Shown here piece after piece: positions 1 through 10,616 of a stretch of DNA of 64,000 nucleotides (positions are counted from its first letter, which is position 1; the number at the start of each line of letters is the position of its first letter). Under the pieces are notes generated by a model that searched no databases, was not told the DNA's origin, and saw only the letters and a list, made by a program, of their open reading frames with translations. This stretch comes from Melitaea cinxia. Its lineage: Eukaryota; Arthropoda; Insecta; Lepidoptera; Nymphalidae. The translations under genes were made by a program, and so were the position numbers. The DNA lies in NCBI RefSeq assembly GCF_905220565.1, contig NC_059403.1, positions 2,108,001 through 2,172,000 on the forward strand. The letters are read 5' to 3'.

Positions 1-316
1 TAAAAGCAAATTAAAAATACGAGAGCGTATACTGCGTTCAGTCTCATCGTAAAAAAGTAAATCTCTCTCTAAGGGCAAAATGTGAGTGATATAGGTCAGT
101 ATAAAGCAAAAAAAGTTTAATATCTGTTATATATTATCTGTACTATATTTGTGTTTTATCTGTTTTTGTTGTTATCTGTGTCGTATTTTGAAATCTAAAA
201 GATGATAAATTATTATTTACGTGGACTTAGACCGCGTTGTTTTTTAATATTAAACGAGTTGAAACCTCGCTAGCTGTGTTGCCGTTTGTCCCTGTATATC
301 CATCTATTTTTGAACA
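1..316. other. AT-rich non-coding stretch
   Basis: No gene, RNA or clear repeat was recognised. A short ORF that begins at the right edge belongs to the following Helitron-like element. Confidence 0.5.
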
Positions 317-486
317 TCCCTACTAATATTATAAATGTGAATGTAAGTTTGTTTGTCACGCTTTTACGCGAAAACTACTTACCCGTCCATCATGAAACTT
401 TGAAAAATATTCTTGGAGGTATTAGAAGTAACATAGGATACTTTTTATTCAAAAAAAATGCGAGCGAAGCCGCGTGTAATAGCTAG
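317..486 (+). mobile_element. Helitron-like non-autonomous element, copy 1
   Basis: The element starts TCCCTACTAATATTATAAA and ends CTAG, with A before and T after. This fits Helitron insertion between A and T. The same ends recur in inverse orientation at 21662-21837. It is 170 bp with no coding capacity. A GC-rich segment (GCGAGCGAAGCCGCG) lies just before the CTAG end, where Helitrons usually carry a hairpin. Assignment to Helitrons is inference from the ends; I recall similar lepidopteran elements named Lep1. Confidence 0.65.
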
Positions 487-1227
487 TATTTGATATTATC
501 AAAAAAAGCTCGCTATCTAATTGTGAATGTTATGATGTCCATGTATACACTATACATTACATATTCAAATATAATACAATAATATAATAAAAATAAATAT
601 AATAATAATAAATAAAAATAAATATAAATAAAAATAAATATACAACTCAAATAATAGCGAATACAAAAGTTTTGTATACTTTCCAATATCAAAATATCCA
701 AGTATACACTGTCCACGAAATGTCAACAAAGGAAGAACAAAATAAGGAGATTAAAGGCGAGAAACTTTTTCAAACGCTTTAGCCAATCTATCGCTGCGAA
801 GTTTTCGGTTCTCAGAACTAGAAGTACCAAAGTAAGAGACTTCTCGATTAAAGCGCCTGAATTTTAACTTTTATTTATTTTTAAACAACTACCTTCCAGT
901 CGATTTTCTGTTAATTTGCCGCGCAAAGGCTTAAATAAAATAAATATAATATAAATAAAATAAATAATAATAATATACATATCTTAAATCGACATATAAC
1001 ATAGATGTATAAAATTGTTACTGACGTTAAAACAATTTTCAAGTTCGTTACCATGATTTATGTTAGGTAATTTCTAAAACAAGCGGGTCCACTCCTGTAA
1101 CATATTTTTCAACCTCACGAACTACCACGTGAACGCATGAAGCGGAATAAATTTCGCAAAAAGCTCACGAAAGTTTGTTTCGTTAAAGGTATTTGAAATA
1201 TGTAAATTTTATAAATTGAACCTTTTT
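487..1227. other. AT-rich stretch with one unsupported open frame
   Basis: A 69-codon open frame without a starting Met (658-867, plus strand) encodes a basic, Lys/Arg-rich peptide. No splice signals or recognised domain support it. Otherwise simple AT-rich sequence. Confidence 0.4.
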
Positions 1228-1597
1228 AAGAGACTCCCAAAAAAGGAGGTTCTTAATTCTATAATAGTTTTTTTGATGATTTTTTTTTAATCGAAAGGTG
1301 TTGCAGTGTTATGTTGTCCCATTTAAATTTAATTGAGATCTGACAAGTACTTTTCATGTTATATCTAATAATGCGTTGACTATTTTTTCGTCGACCTACG
1401 TTGTATTCTGCATAAATTTTCACTGGGTTTACCGATTTTGATGATAATTACTTTAATCGAAAGCTCTGATGACTACTTTTTGAATCATCTTTGACTACGC
1501 GTATTTACGTGACTATTTTTTTTGTTCCCCTACGTTGTATTACTTGTTGATGTAATTGAAGTTGGTTTTTTAGTTTGCGAGCAAACACAATTATTAT
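1228..1597 (+). repeat. ACCGACTTC-type repeat (family B), diverged copy
   Basis: Related to 24449-24890, 31750-32313 and 35889-36500. It keeps the AAAAAAGGAGGTTCTTAATTC start, two CTACGTTGTATT blocks and the GTAATTGAAGTTGG end followed by GCAAACACAATT. The first bases of the left end are mutated. No coding capacity. The element class is not known to me. Confidence 0.65.
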
Positions 1598-3360
1598 TTA
1601 AACGTTTTTTCACGCTTCGACAACGCGTTTGCGATGCTTCTGGTGTTGCAAACGTCTATAAGCTACAAAAATTACTTACCATCAAGTGAGACGTACGCTT
1701 GTTTGCGACCTAATTGTGTGAAAATACAGTTTTTGAACATTAAATTCGTTATCGTTAATTAATTATTTTAACTAATAAACAAAATTACATTTTTAAATAT
1801 AATCGAAGCACAGTAAATATGCAGAAACTTAAGTGTATTTATAAAACTGAAAACTGCCTGTATCACAAGCAAAGCGACTTTCAATTATAAAAGAAGTAAC
1901 CGTAAATGTATTACCGAACAATAATTACTTATTTTGAATAAAGTGTATTCAATATTTAATGACGTCATGCCAACATTATTTCCAGTTCAAATGAATCGTT
2001 TGTAATATACAGTGTGTACGTCAGTTGTTCGGTATTTTTACATATGCATTTAAACAATTATATTGTTGTACCAGACCACTACGACCACAAGGCTTTTATA
2101 TGTGCTATATATCAGTTCAGCCTATTGCAGTCCACTGCAGGACATAGGCCTCCCCAACCACATATACGCAAGCGTTATTAATTGACGCCAGCAATATGAT
2201 CAATCAAGTTTAAATAATCGAATATAGAAATAAATGACGGCATTCCCTTTTGCTATAAAAGATACTTTTATTTTATTCCACGGTAGCTTCATAGGAGGCG
2301 TTACCGGCATTTTGCCAATATCGACAATCTGCTCAATACAAGTTTTCTTATCTGAAGCTGAATTACTATTTCTTTTTACAATAATCGTTATTATTTGGAG
2401 CCAAAAACTGTTATCGCTGAGGGAATAGAGGTTTTTGCGAATTATCTTCAGATGTGACCTACCAAACGTTTTTGTACGGATTCAATTACGATATTTTTGC
2501 CTCACGTGTTCTCCTTATTTTGTTTTGTGTTGAATATGTTTACTATTTTTTATTATTATTATATACTATCTTTTTTAGTTTTGTACATCGTAAGATTGAC
2601 TGTAAGATAAGGCTGTATGGCTTTAAGTTCGCCTTTTGCGCAACTTAATATATTAACTATAATTAAGTTTAAACTTTATTATTTTGATTTGATGACTGAG
2701 GAATGATCAAAGAGCTTATACGATTTCACGAATGTTTAGTTGGATGAATACACAATAGAGAGTGTTCGGCGTATAATTTTCATTGCGTCTTGTAGACAGA
2801 AAAACTATTCAGTAAGTATACTTAGTACAACGTGAACATCGAAGTTTCAAATACAACACTTATGAAATACACTTATAGATAACTACAGATCTTACAGCGT
2901 GTAAAGGCGATTTTATCACTGACAGTGATCTTGTACAGACTACATTGTCCATAAAAGAAAAGATAATTATAACATACGAAGAGCGAGAATACGATGTAAA
3001 TGTGACAAACTTAAAAAATATAATACCTATATATATAGTTAGAAGTAATGTTATAAAGCAGTCTAAAAAAGTGCAGTAGTATTGCTTTCAATAGTTTGGT
3101 TTTTTAGCAATTCATGTCTAATAAATTATACATGTATATAATGTCAATACATACAGGATAACGTGCATAATGAAGTTCGTACATACATAATTATGTGTAT
3201 ACACACCACAAGAAACACAAATATATACCTGTATATTGGTTTGTTTTCATAGGAGTCATTACCTCAATGTCATTATAAACAAATTATTTTTGGCTTCAAG
3301 AACTAAACTTAAAATTGGAAATTTTATATAAACATACCGCTGCTATCCTTCCATGAAATC
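1598..3360. other. AT-rich stretch with two small repeat remnants
   Basis: It holds an RTE tail remnant (2114-2160, listed separately) and, at about 2892-2945, a diverged copy of the LINE 3' end seen at 8377 and 47252 (GTAAAGGCGATTTTATC). Nothing else was recognised. The short ORFs at 2234-2648 lack any support. Confidence 0.45.
2114..2160 (-). repeat. RTE-type 3' tail remnant
   Basis: Contains CAGCCTATTGCAGTCCACTG followed by CAGGACATAGGCCTCC. This is the reverse complement of the 3' end shared by the RTE at 43943-47214 and its derivatives. Only the last ~45 bp are present. Confidence 0.7.
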
Positions 3361-3374
3361 TACAATTTCGTAAT

Positions 3375-3769
3375 ATGTACGATTTTATTTTTGTGTTACC
3401 TACACATTAGGAATTCTAAACATTTTTGAATATCATATCAAAAATTGACCGTTCTAGCGGGGATCGAACCTGCTTCTCCGACTGACCGTGTCGGCGCTCT
3501 AGCCAATTAAGCTATGGAACGATGTACCCGTTAGATCGAAATTTTTGATGATTTTATTTTCGATTTAAGCGAACCGTGGTCGGAATAAAATCGTACATAT
3601 TAAAAATAGCATGGTATCGTCTCCTGTCAAAGATTTTCATTGTAATGTGAAACTTTGAATAGTTACGGGTTTCTGTAAAGAACTCACTATAGACGGCGCC
3701 ACGGTTCACACGGCGCAGGTTCGATCCCCACTAGAACGGTCAATTTTTGATATGATATTCAAAAATGTT
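3375..3769. mobile_element. Inverted tRNA-SINE pair inserted as one unit
   Basis: Arms at 3418-3473 and 3715-3770 are inverted repeats of about 56 bp with roughly one mismatch. They contain a tRNA B-box (GGTTCGATCCCC). A 14-bp direct repeat TACAATTTCGTAAT (3361-3374 and 3770-3783) brackets the whole structure and looks like a target-site duplication. The left half is a minus-strand SINE with a tRNA head (3450-3521) and a tail ending AATAAAATCGTACAT. That tail motif recurs in plus orientation at 3583-3597. A head-to-head SINE dimer or a fold-back reverse transcript is the likely origin. Confidence 0.6.
3450..3521 (-). repeat. tRNA-like SINE head
   Basis: Read on the minus strand, it folds into a near-complete cloverleaf: acceptor arms CGTTCCA/TAGAACG, a D arm, a 5-bp anticodon stem CCGAC/GTCGG with a 7-nt loop containing GGT, and a T arm around TTCGATC. 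Position 33 is C rather than the usual T, and both the acceptor and T stem carry a mismatch. It sits inside a repeated body, so I call it a SINE head rather than a working tRNA gene. Confidence 0.6.
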
Positions 3770-3783
3770 TACAATTTCGTAAT

Positions 3784-4651
3784 CAAATATTGTAAAAGCT
3801 TCCATAATATCTGATGTATTGTACACCACACCTTCGCAGATACATTTACAAACTCTGTATCTATAAAGACCATTTTTAACTAATCATGCGTATGAACATT
3901 ACGTAAAATTGAACCAGACCACTGAATGCCGCTTAAAAGGAAATTGAAATTTTTTGCGAAAGGTTTTTATACCAAATTGGAACCTTCTAATGGGTTTGGA
4001 TTGTTTATTTTAATGGCGGTTGCCTTAAAAGACGAGCAGATACACCAAAATTACATTGTCTTTTAGAAATTATTATTAAATAACTTTATTTTAACGTTGA
4101 ACTTAATTAATTTATTTAAATAATAAGGTATACGTACTTGTATATACCCAGTTTATGATTTTTTATGAACCAAAAAATTAATGAGTTTTTTTTTTCGCAT
4201 TACTTTTAATACTTACGAAACTATCACGATTATCAGAAGTTCCTTTGGTAGAAAATAGTTTATTCTGAATCTATTCTTGTTCTTTTAAATACTCGTGTAA
4301 AGCTGTATGTAGGTTCAATTAAACATTACGTTACGACTAAACTAACTGTTAAAATTAAATATCTATAACAATAAATCAATATAATATAACATCACAAAAC
4401 AAAGGGATGACTAATTAAGCCGAACAAAATCAATAACAAATACCAGTCGGCTTTACCTATAAGCCGAGGTTTGTGTAACGTAGTGTACACTATACATATG
4501 TATGTTTTTGAGATCGAGCTTCGTGTTTTAGTTAATTTTAGTATTAGTATTAATATTTATTATTTATCTATTACTTATAAAGACCTCAGTAAGCATATTC
4601 TGCAAATACTTTCAATATCTACCGGTTACGGTACCAGGCGATAAGAGACCG
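3784..4651. other. AT-rich stretch, nothing recognised
   Basis: No gene, repeat family or RNA was recognised. Confidence 0.4.
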
Positions 4652-4663
4652 AAATCTGTCAGT

Positions 4664-4767
4664 TTTTTTTTTTTTTTTTTTTATAATAATAATGCTTTAT
4701 TCATAAAAATATTTACATAGAAAATAATGAGTTCCCTGGTTCTTGTGATAGGCAAGGCCTGTCTGGC
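4664..4767 (-). mobile_element. Short 5'-truncated retroposon with poly(A) tail
   Basis: A run of T at 4664-4682 (poly(A) on the minus strand) is followed by about 85 bp of unique sequence. The insertion is flanked by the 12-bp duplication AAATCTGTCAGT (4652-4663 and 4768-4779). This is the signature of target-primed insertion of a heavily 5'-truncated LINE or processed transcript. The source element is not identified. Confidence 0.65.
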
Positions 4768-4779
4768 AAATCTGTCAGT

Positions 4780-5536
4780 ATCTTTTGAATTTGAAATTCT
4801 AAAAAAAAAAGAAATACGTTTTCCTTTTAAAATCATTTTCTTATTTGTTATGCACGTTTCTCCTTAATTAATTTTATTTGTAAATTAATTCATAACAGGA
4901 AAGCTCATTGAATTCGGAATATGAAATGTAATTATCTTTTTGAATTTTAAGGAGAATTTTTTATGTAACGTTACGATGTTTGTCGACAAATTATATTAAA
5001 AATATAAGTTATTTCTAGTTTGTAAATTCCTTAGTTTTTAGTAAAAAATCAATGTAACATTACGGTAAAAAGTACTGGATTAAAACAAGTCGCAAACCAT
5101 TAAGATTGCCTTAAATATTAATAGCTATACCTTATTAACCCCAATTCCGAAACAAGATCACGACATTAATTAAAGTCGAAATTCAAGCAGTAAAGCGTTG
5201 TTTTCATTAAACGCTATGAGCAACGTGAAACCTGTTATAATGTATATTTCAATAATAATTTCATGTTATATCAATTGAAGACTGATTCTGAAATAACTTC
5301 TCGCTTATATGAATTTATGAACATATTATATAAGCACGTTAGTGTATGAGATAATTAGGAACCACAATCCCATAGGACTATTGCATGTATTCAGTCTAGA
5401 CCTCTGCCCTCTTTCACATCGATATCGCGGATATAATGACACGATTTATTACTTGACCCGACTTAAATATAACATTGTTAGTGTTGTGATTATTTATATA
5501 AACTAAATATATATGGTAATAGATGAAGATAAAGAA

Positions 5537-5537
<1 letters not shown>
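4780..5537. other. AT-rich stretch, nothing recognised
   Basis: No feature was recognised before the (TA)n microsatellite. Confidence 0.4.

Positions 5538-5609
<72 letters not shown>
5538..5609. repeat. (TA)n microsatellite
   Basis: About 36 uninterrupted TA units. The Tyr-Ile repeat ORFs on the minus strand here are translations of this repeat, not genes. A short (CA)n run follows at about 5676-5697. Confidence 0.95.
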
Positions 5610-5611
<2 letters not shown>

Positions 5612-5810
5612 AAAGAACATAAAGCTGTGCGACCACGAAATATGTAATTAAATTCAGAGCGACCATATGAAGTACACACGCATACACACACACACACGAT
5701 TCTATATATATATATTTATCTCTTTGTATTAAGCGTACGATCAGATCATGATGATGATGTTTAAATATTCGTCCTGACAAAACGTGTGTACGCCAAAGGT
5801 TGAACGTGAT

Positions 5811-5945
5811 CAATAGATTCGAGGTCGTATGGGAATTGAAGTCATTTGTGAACGTGGTCGGTATGTTAAAATCGTGTGATGTAAACGTGTAAAGTTATCA
5901 CAAAGTTTTCACTTCTCAAACCTCAAGGGATATCAAGTAATTTAT
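5811..5945 (+). repeat. Dispersed repeat, member of a pair with 12728-12862
   Basis: It shares AAGTCATTTGTGAACGTG and further matching blocks in the same order with 12728-12862, including a closing AAGGGAT. Both copies are in direct orientation about 6.9 kb apart. The family is unidentified and non-coding. Confidence 0.55.
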
Positions 5946-5951
5946 TTGTTA

Positions 5952-6124
5952 CTAGCTCGGCCTGCGGTTTAAACCGCGTTAATTTGAGGAAAAAAAGTAC
6001 TTAATATTATTTAGTCTTTCTCGGTAAATGGAATATACAACATAAAAATATTTTATATAGTAGTTCTTATTAGCGCGTTTAAAAAAAACGAACAGACAAA
6101 CACTCTTTATAATATTAGTATAGA
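5952..6124 (-). mobile_element. Helitron-like non-autonomous element, copy 2
   Basis: On the minus strand it starts TCTATACTAATATTATAAAG and ends CTAG, flanked by A and T. Near the 3' end it has the palindrome CGCGGTTTAAACCGC. The length is 173 bp and it has no coding capacity. It differs inside from copy 1 but shares the end structure. Confidence 0.6.
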
Positions 6125-6190
6125 TAAATTATACTTCATAAAATTATGACTATTTACTTATTGAGATCTAGCAGCACTTATATGAAATAA

Positions 6191-6310
6191 CTAGCTGTAC
6201 CACGCGGTTTTAAACGCGTTAATTTGAAAAAAATAGCCTACTGTATTCCTCGGTAAATGGACTATCTAACACAAAAAAAAATTTCGGATAAATGTTCTTG
6301 AGTTAGTTAT
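6191..6310 (-). mobile_element. Helitron-like element, 5'-truncated copy
   Basis: The 3' end (CTAG next to CTGTACCACGCGG) and the palindromic AAACGCGTT block match copy 2 at 5952-6124. Similarity fades after about 120 bp, so the 5' part is missing. Confidence 0.5.
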
Positions 6311-6464
6311 TCACTGAGCCGTAATAAAATTAACTACGATTTAATAACGATAGCATCTGGGTCGTGAACCAGAAAACCATGCTTTCAAATTTCATTACTG
6401 ACTTGTATATTTGGTTAGCCATTTTATGTGAAAATAGAATAGCTTACGAAAATATAATGATGTT

Positions 6465-6525
6465 GACTCAGCCTACTGCGGGGCGTAGGCCTCTTTGTTC
6501 ATGTAGGAGAAGAAGCTAAAACATA
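6465..6525 (-). repeat. SINE family 1 tail fragment
   Basis: CAGCCTACTGCGGGGCGTAGGCCTC and a following GTAGGAGAAG match the reverse complement of the SINE 3' half seen at 59687-60030. The tRNA head is absent. Confidence 0.55.
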
Positions 6526-7272
6526 GGTTCAAACACGGCATACATTTTACAATAATTTAAACTGGTAGATATTACATATTTTCTTTTCTTTCTTTGACGA
6601 CTCGTTGGCGTTACGGTAAATGATCAGTTTTATAGATATTTAGTTAAGTTAGACGACATTTTGGTATGCACTTAAAATTAAAATTCTTATCTCGTTAGTG
6701 GTAAACTAGAAACACGAATTATAAACGCAGTTAGAGCCCTTAAGCTTGTACAAGTTAGGCTTCAGAGACCTATTCTAATCTTAAGAGTTATGGCTCTCGA
6801 CGGAAACTGCAGTGACTAAGCAAGATGTTACGATAATGTTTTACATTTTTTTATACTTTCTTAACTTTTTCGCACGATTTTGTGTAATACATAAATTTAA
6901 CACTTGGACAGATTCTGATACTTTATTTTTCATGTTGTAAGTATTTACAATACGCAATAAAATTTAAGAAAAAAAAAACGATAACACAATGTTTTTGCAG
7001 GTCATGCTCATTATAAAAATCGTAAGTAATTTTATTAAAAAGTAACAACACATTATTGTTTAGAATTATAAAATAAACCAATATTTAAAAATTCATTACA
7101 AAAAGTATTTCGAAGTATGTAAGTATGTAATTTAACGATTAAGTTGTGGTACTTGACCACTACGGCCGCCACATCTACATGCGTGTACCACAAATATAGA
7201 AGTGTACAATATAGCGTATGTATGTACAACGTTGTCAGGCAAATATGATATAGAGTTAAATCACAATAACGA
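6526..7272. other. AT-rich stretch, nothing recognised
   Basis: No feature recognised. The 79-codon minus-strand ORF at 7053-7292 runs into the neighbouring SINE and has no domain. Confidence 0.4.
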
Positions 7273-7568
7273 TTTAGCCTGTGACATCCCACTGCTGGGC
7301 ATAGGTATCTTTCTTCACATAGGAGAACGATTAAAGCTTAATTCACCACGCTGCTCCACTGCGGGTTGCTGGATATATTCCCTACAATGAGTAACGATCG
7401 CTATCAGGTGTCTATGATAACAACCGGGACCGATAGCTTAATGTGCTCTCCGAGGCACGGTGGGAAGACGCGGAAGATATATCAATACAAATATCTATCC
7501 CATGCGGGAATCGAACCCGCAAAGCATCGATTTTTTAAGCGCCTACGCACCACTACGCCCGAACGGTT
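7273..7568 (-). mobile_element. tRNA-derived SINE, family 1
   Basis: Read on the minus strand, the head near 7568-7495 has an A-box-like GTAGTGGTGCGTAGG and a B-box GGGTTCGATTCCCGC. It is followed by the family body (CGTGCCTCGGAGAGCAC on the same strand) and a tail CCTATGCCCAGCAGTGGGAT. It is about 295 bp, near full length compared with the 344-bp copy at 59687-60030. No target duplication was seen. Confidence 0.75.
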
Positions 7569-8376
7569 ATTGTAGGGGGGAGGGGGGAATAATCATTATT
7601 TATAGAACTTAATAATCTAAATATATAAAAACCAATGACGGAAATGCTTGTACGCGCATTTTCAATCGACTGCATCAAACTTGATCGTCCTTTCTTGTTT
7701 TCGTTATATGGACAAGGTATAGGAGAATTTTTTTAAAGTCTTTTAGTAGTTTTTTAAATATATATTCACAAAAAAGTTGGAATTAAAAATAAATGGCGTG
7801 ATATCACATTCCTTGAGATAAAGATGTATTTGACGAAACGAAATTCCGAATTGGTTGTAGCTTCACTTCTATAATTATTACATCAAAAACAAATATAATA
7901 TTTAAATGTGTAAATGATGCCTACTTGAATATTTAACTTTGATTTTTATTTTTTGAAACATATATTTACCGAGCAGTTCTTATCCTTAGCTGCGTTGTTA
8001 CCGACTTACGTTAATGATTGTAGAGGCGGAAAAGTTAAAGTCTGAGGATCAATCTGGATCAACGTATCCTTCCCACAGGGCTATTTTGATTGTCACTAAA
8101 TCTCTATAAAAGCGGATTTTATTTGTAACTAGTAGACCCAAAAGACGTCCCGAAGATCTTGCACATTAAAAACTCTCCAAGCTAAAATTATCGTTAAGCT
8201 TTCTGAAAATTTTCTACTTTCTAAGCTATTTTCTTAATTTTACATTCATACCGTTACAACTTACAACTTCCTACAAAGTATTATATACTCGTAATAGTAG
8301 TTATTCTTGAATTATATTATGTAATAATTGTGTCATCAAGTGACACAGGATTTTATTTTAATATTTTAATAAGATA
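7569..8376. other. AT-rich stretch, nothing recognised
   Basis: A short G-run (7574-7587) follows the SINE. Nothing else was recognised. Confidence 0.4.
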
Positions 8377-8485
8377 GTAATATAATAATAATGCTATTTA
8401 TTGTTCACCATTAAAAAAAAAAACAAAATAATAACATAAAATGAAAGATGTACTCGTACAAAGGCGGTCTTATCGCTAAAAGATA
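8377..8485 (-). repeat. LINE 3'-end fragment
   Basis: It shares ACAAAGGCGGTCTTATCGCT with 47252-47480 and has TTATTGTTCACCATTAAAA near its end, with an (ATA)n run outside. On the minus strand this reads as a LINE 3'UTR ending in a short trinucleotide repeat. No coding part remains. Confidence 0.6.
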
Positions 8486-10482
8486 TAATTATCTATTACA
8501 TATCTCAGTAAAATATTATTTTTATATTATATGTTTCATTTTTATTTTCGTATGTAGATAAAATACAAAAGTATTATATTATAATACATATTTATGTGTC
8601 GTCACTTCCATTAGGATAGAAATCGAAACCGTAGTAAACAACGTTGAAAACAGATACTTATATAAATATTGGGATATTCGTGCTAGACGAAAATATTAAA
8701 TAAAAACACTGCGCGCCTTTTTTATGTTAGTAAATTTTTAGGTGTGTTAATCTAATTAAAAACGTACTACTCGCTAATTTCAATCTTTTAAATTTTGATC
8801 ATTTTTTTTTTATTTTTATTTTTTATTAATGTATTTTTTTATTTTTCAAATTTCGATTTTTATATTTAAAACAATCTAGTGGTACGACAAATAAATAACA
8901 TTGCGTGTATTTTAATTTGAGTTTAGAAGATACATATATAGAGTGTGCATATTCAACATATAGAATGATTCAATGATTATTCATATATATATTTATGTTC
9001 TTACGTTCTTCGTACTAAGTTTTTGAGCTCAGTTTCATAACTAAGCCTGGTATGTGAAATATTTTTTGAGACAACAAGCGAAAGCGTCACGTAAGTCTAT
9101 AAAGAACTGTGATTTACAGAGTGTTCGAGATTACCTGTGCTTGTTACGTTGGTCACGTTGCGAATAGTATATGTTCTCCATTTTTACAGTCATTAGATCT
9201 ATATAAATATTTTTAGTCGCTATTTTTTAGACTTAAAATCGCTAAAAAGATTTAAAATCGTTCCAAATGTTTTCAATGAAAATCTCAGTACACAATTTTT
9301 CCTATATTTCAATGATATTTTTTTATCAATAATTGATATTTTTTATAAAAACATTATGCAAATTTCACGTCATTGTACTACATTTTACTTAAAGTTATTT
9401 TTTATTTTTTTAACATTTAATAGTCATTATTTATAGTTCGGAAAAATGTTACCAACAATAAATAAATGCTTAATTTTTAGATATGATTTAAGTTTTATTT
9501 ATATTTGTTATTATTAATTTTATACATTTTTTTATCTTCCGTAATTAAAAATTAAAACAAATTTCTTTCATTCAGTTTCACACACACATATACAAGGAAT
9601 AACTTTAACTGAGAAATTAAATCAGACAACTAACATTTTTAGGGGGATTCTTAACCTTAATAAAATATAAAAATATCTGTAAATAAAATATGTACGTGTA
9701 CGAGGAGATCTCGCTTGATGTAGCGTTATGTCTCAAAGGGGACGTAGGAGTGTAAGGAAACGTGACGTGAGCATTTCATCAGTTTTATTTTTTTCTGAGA
9801 GGGTGGTGATTTGATTTCACGATGTAATACGTTGATATATAATATATAGAAAAGATTTGCAGAAATTGTAACGTAGCACTAGTAAATAGAAACTAAAAAA
9901 ATAACTTGTAACCAAGTTGAGACCCTCGAAGTTTGTAATTCAATTCCCATAAATATTAATAAATTGTTTTCATTTCAACATTTCTATCACTAATGATTTT
10001 TTTATCTGCATTATAAATGTTCTTCAAAAATAAGTCCACGAATTGAGAATTATTTTATAATTTGAATCTATTAAAAAAATTATCAGAACAAATATTCTTA
10101 AAATTACTTCAATATTTTTTAATAAAATATATATATATAGAAAGAAAAAATAATACTTTATTTTATAAACAAGATTATTGTCTAAGTATACAAACTAAAT
10201 TAGAAAATCGATTTTTTCTTCAATCACTTTTTCTGCATCAGTTTTATGTTTATAAACCCAACGAAAACTGGATATATTTGATTGGTTACATTTTATCTCG
10301 TCAATCGATTGCCACTTGGTGTTCATCTGCATCTTCAATGATCGCAATTGAACGAAATAAGAAGCGAGACAAATAACGCAATGTTTCACTGAATTACCAG
10401 AGAGCGAGGAAATATTTTCGTTCTAAACAAGGCAAGCAACACAAAGGAACAAAATTAATCGTCCAGAATGTAAATCACTTTT
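8486..10482. other. AT-rich stretch, nothing recognised
   Basis: Long homopolymer-rich sequence. The overlapping ORFs on both strands at 10062-10389 carry no recognisable domain. Confidence 0.4.
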
Positions 10483-10616
10483 GAAGTAAAACTTCATTAC
10501 GCACGCGTGACGAGAGTGTTACGAAAAGTGTGATCGGCCGAGGCGAACGGAGTTGAGAGGGAGATATAAGTTAGTGAAGATAGAAAGAGAGAGTTACGTT
10601 TCGTAAGTTTTACTTC
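10483..10616. mobile_element. Short TIR element (MITE-like), copy 1
   Basis: Terminal inverted repeats GAAGTAAAACTT and AAGTTTTACTTC bound 134 bp. The interior shares GTGTTACGAAAAGTGTGATC and GGCGAGGCGAACGG-like blocks with copies near 21412 and 48301. Non-coding. Confidence 0.6.

Noticed and set aside
658..867. 69-codon open frame without Met
   Set aside because: No splice sites or domain; a frame of this length can occur by chance in 64 kb.
3450..3521. tRNA gene
   Set aside because: C at position 33, stem mismatches, and location inside a repeated inverted structure point to a SINE head.
5414..5813. Three minus-strand ORFs rich in Tyr-Ile repeats
   Set aside because: They are translations of the (TA)n microsatellite.
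7495..7568. tRNA gene suggested by the B-box GGGTTCGATTCCCGC
   Set aside because: The head continues into the SINE family 1 body and does not form a full cloverleaf.
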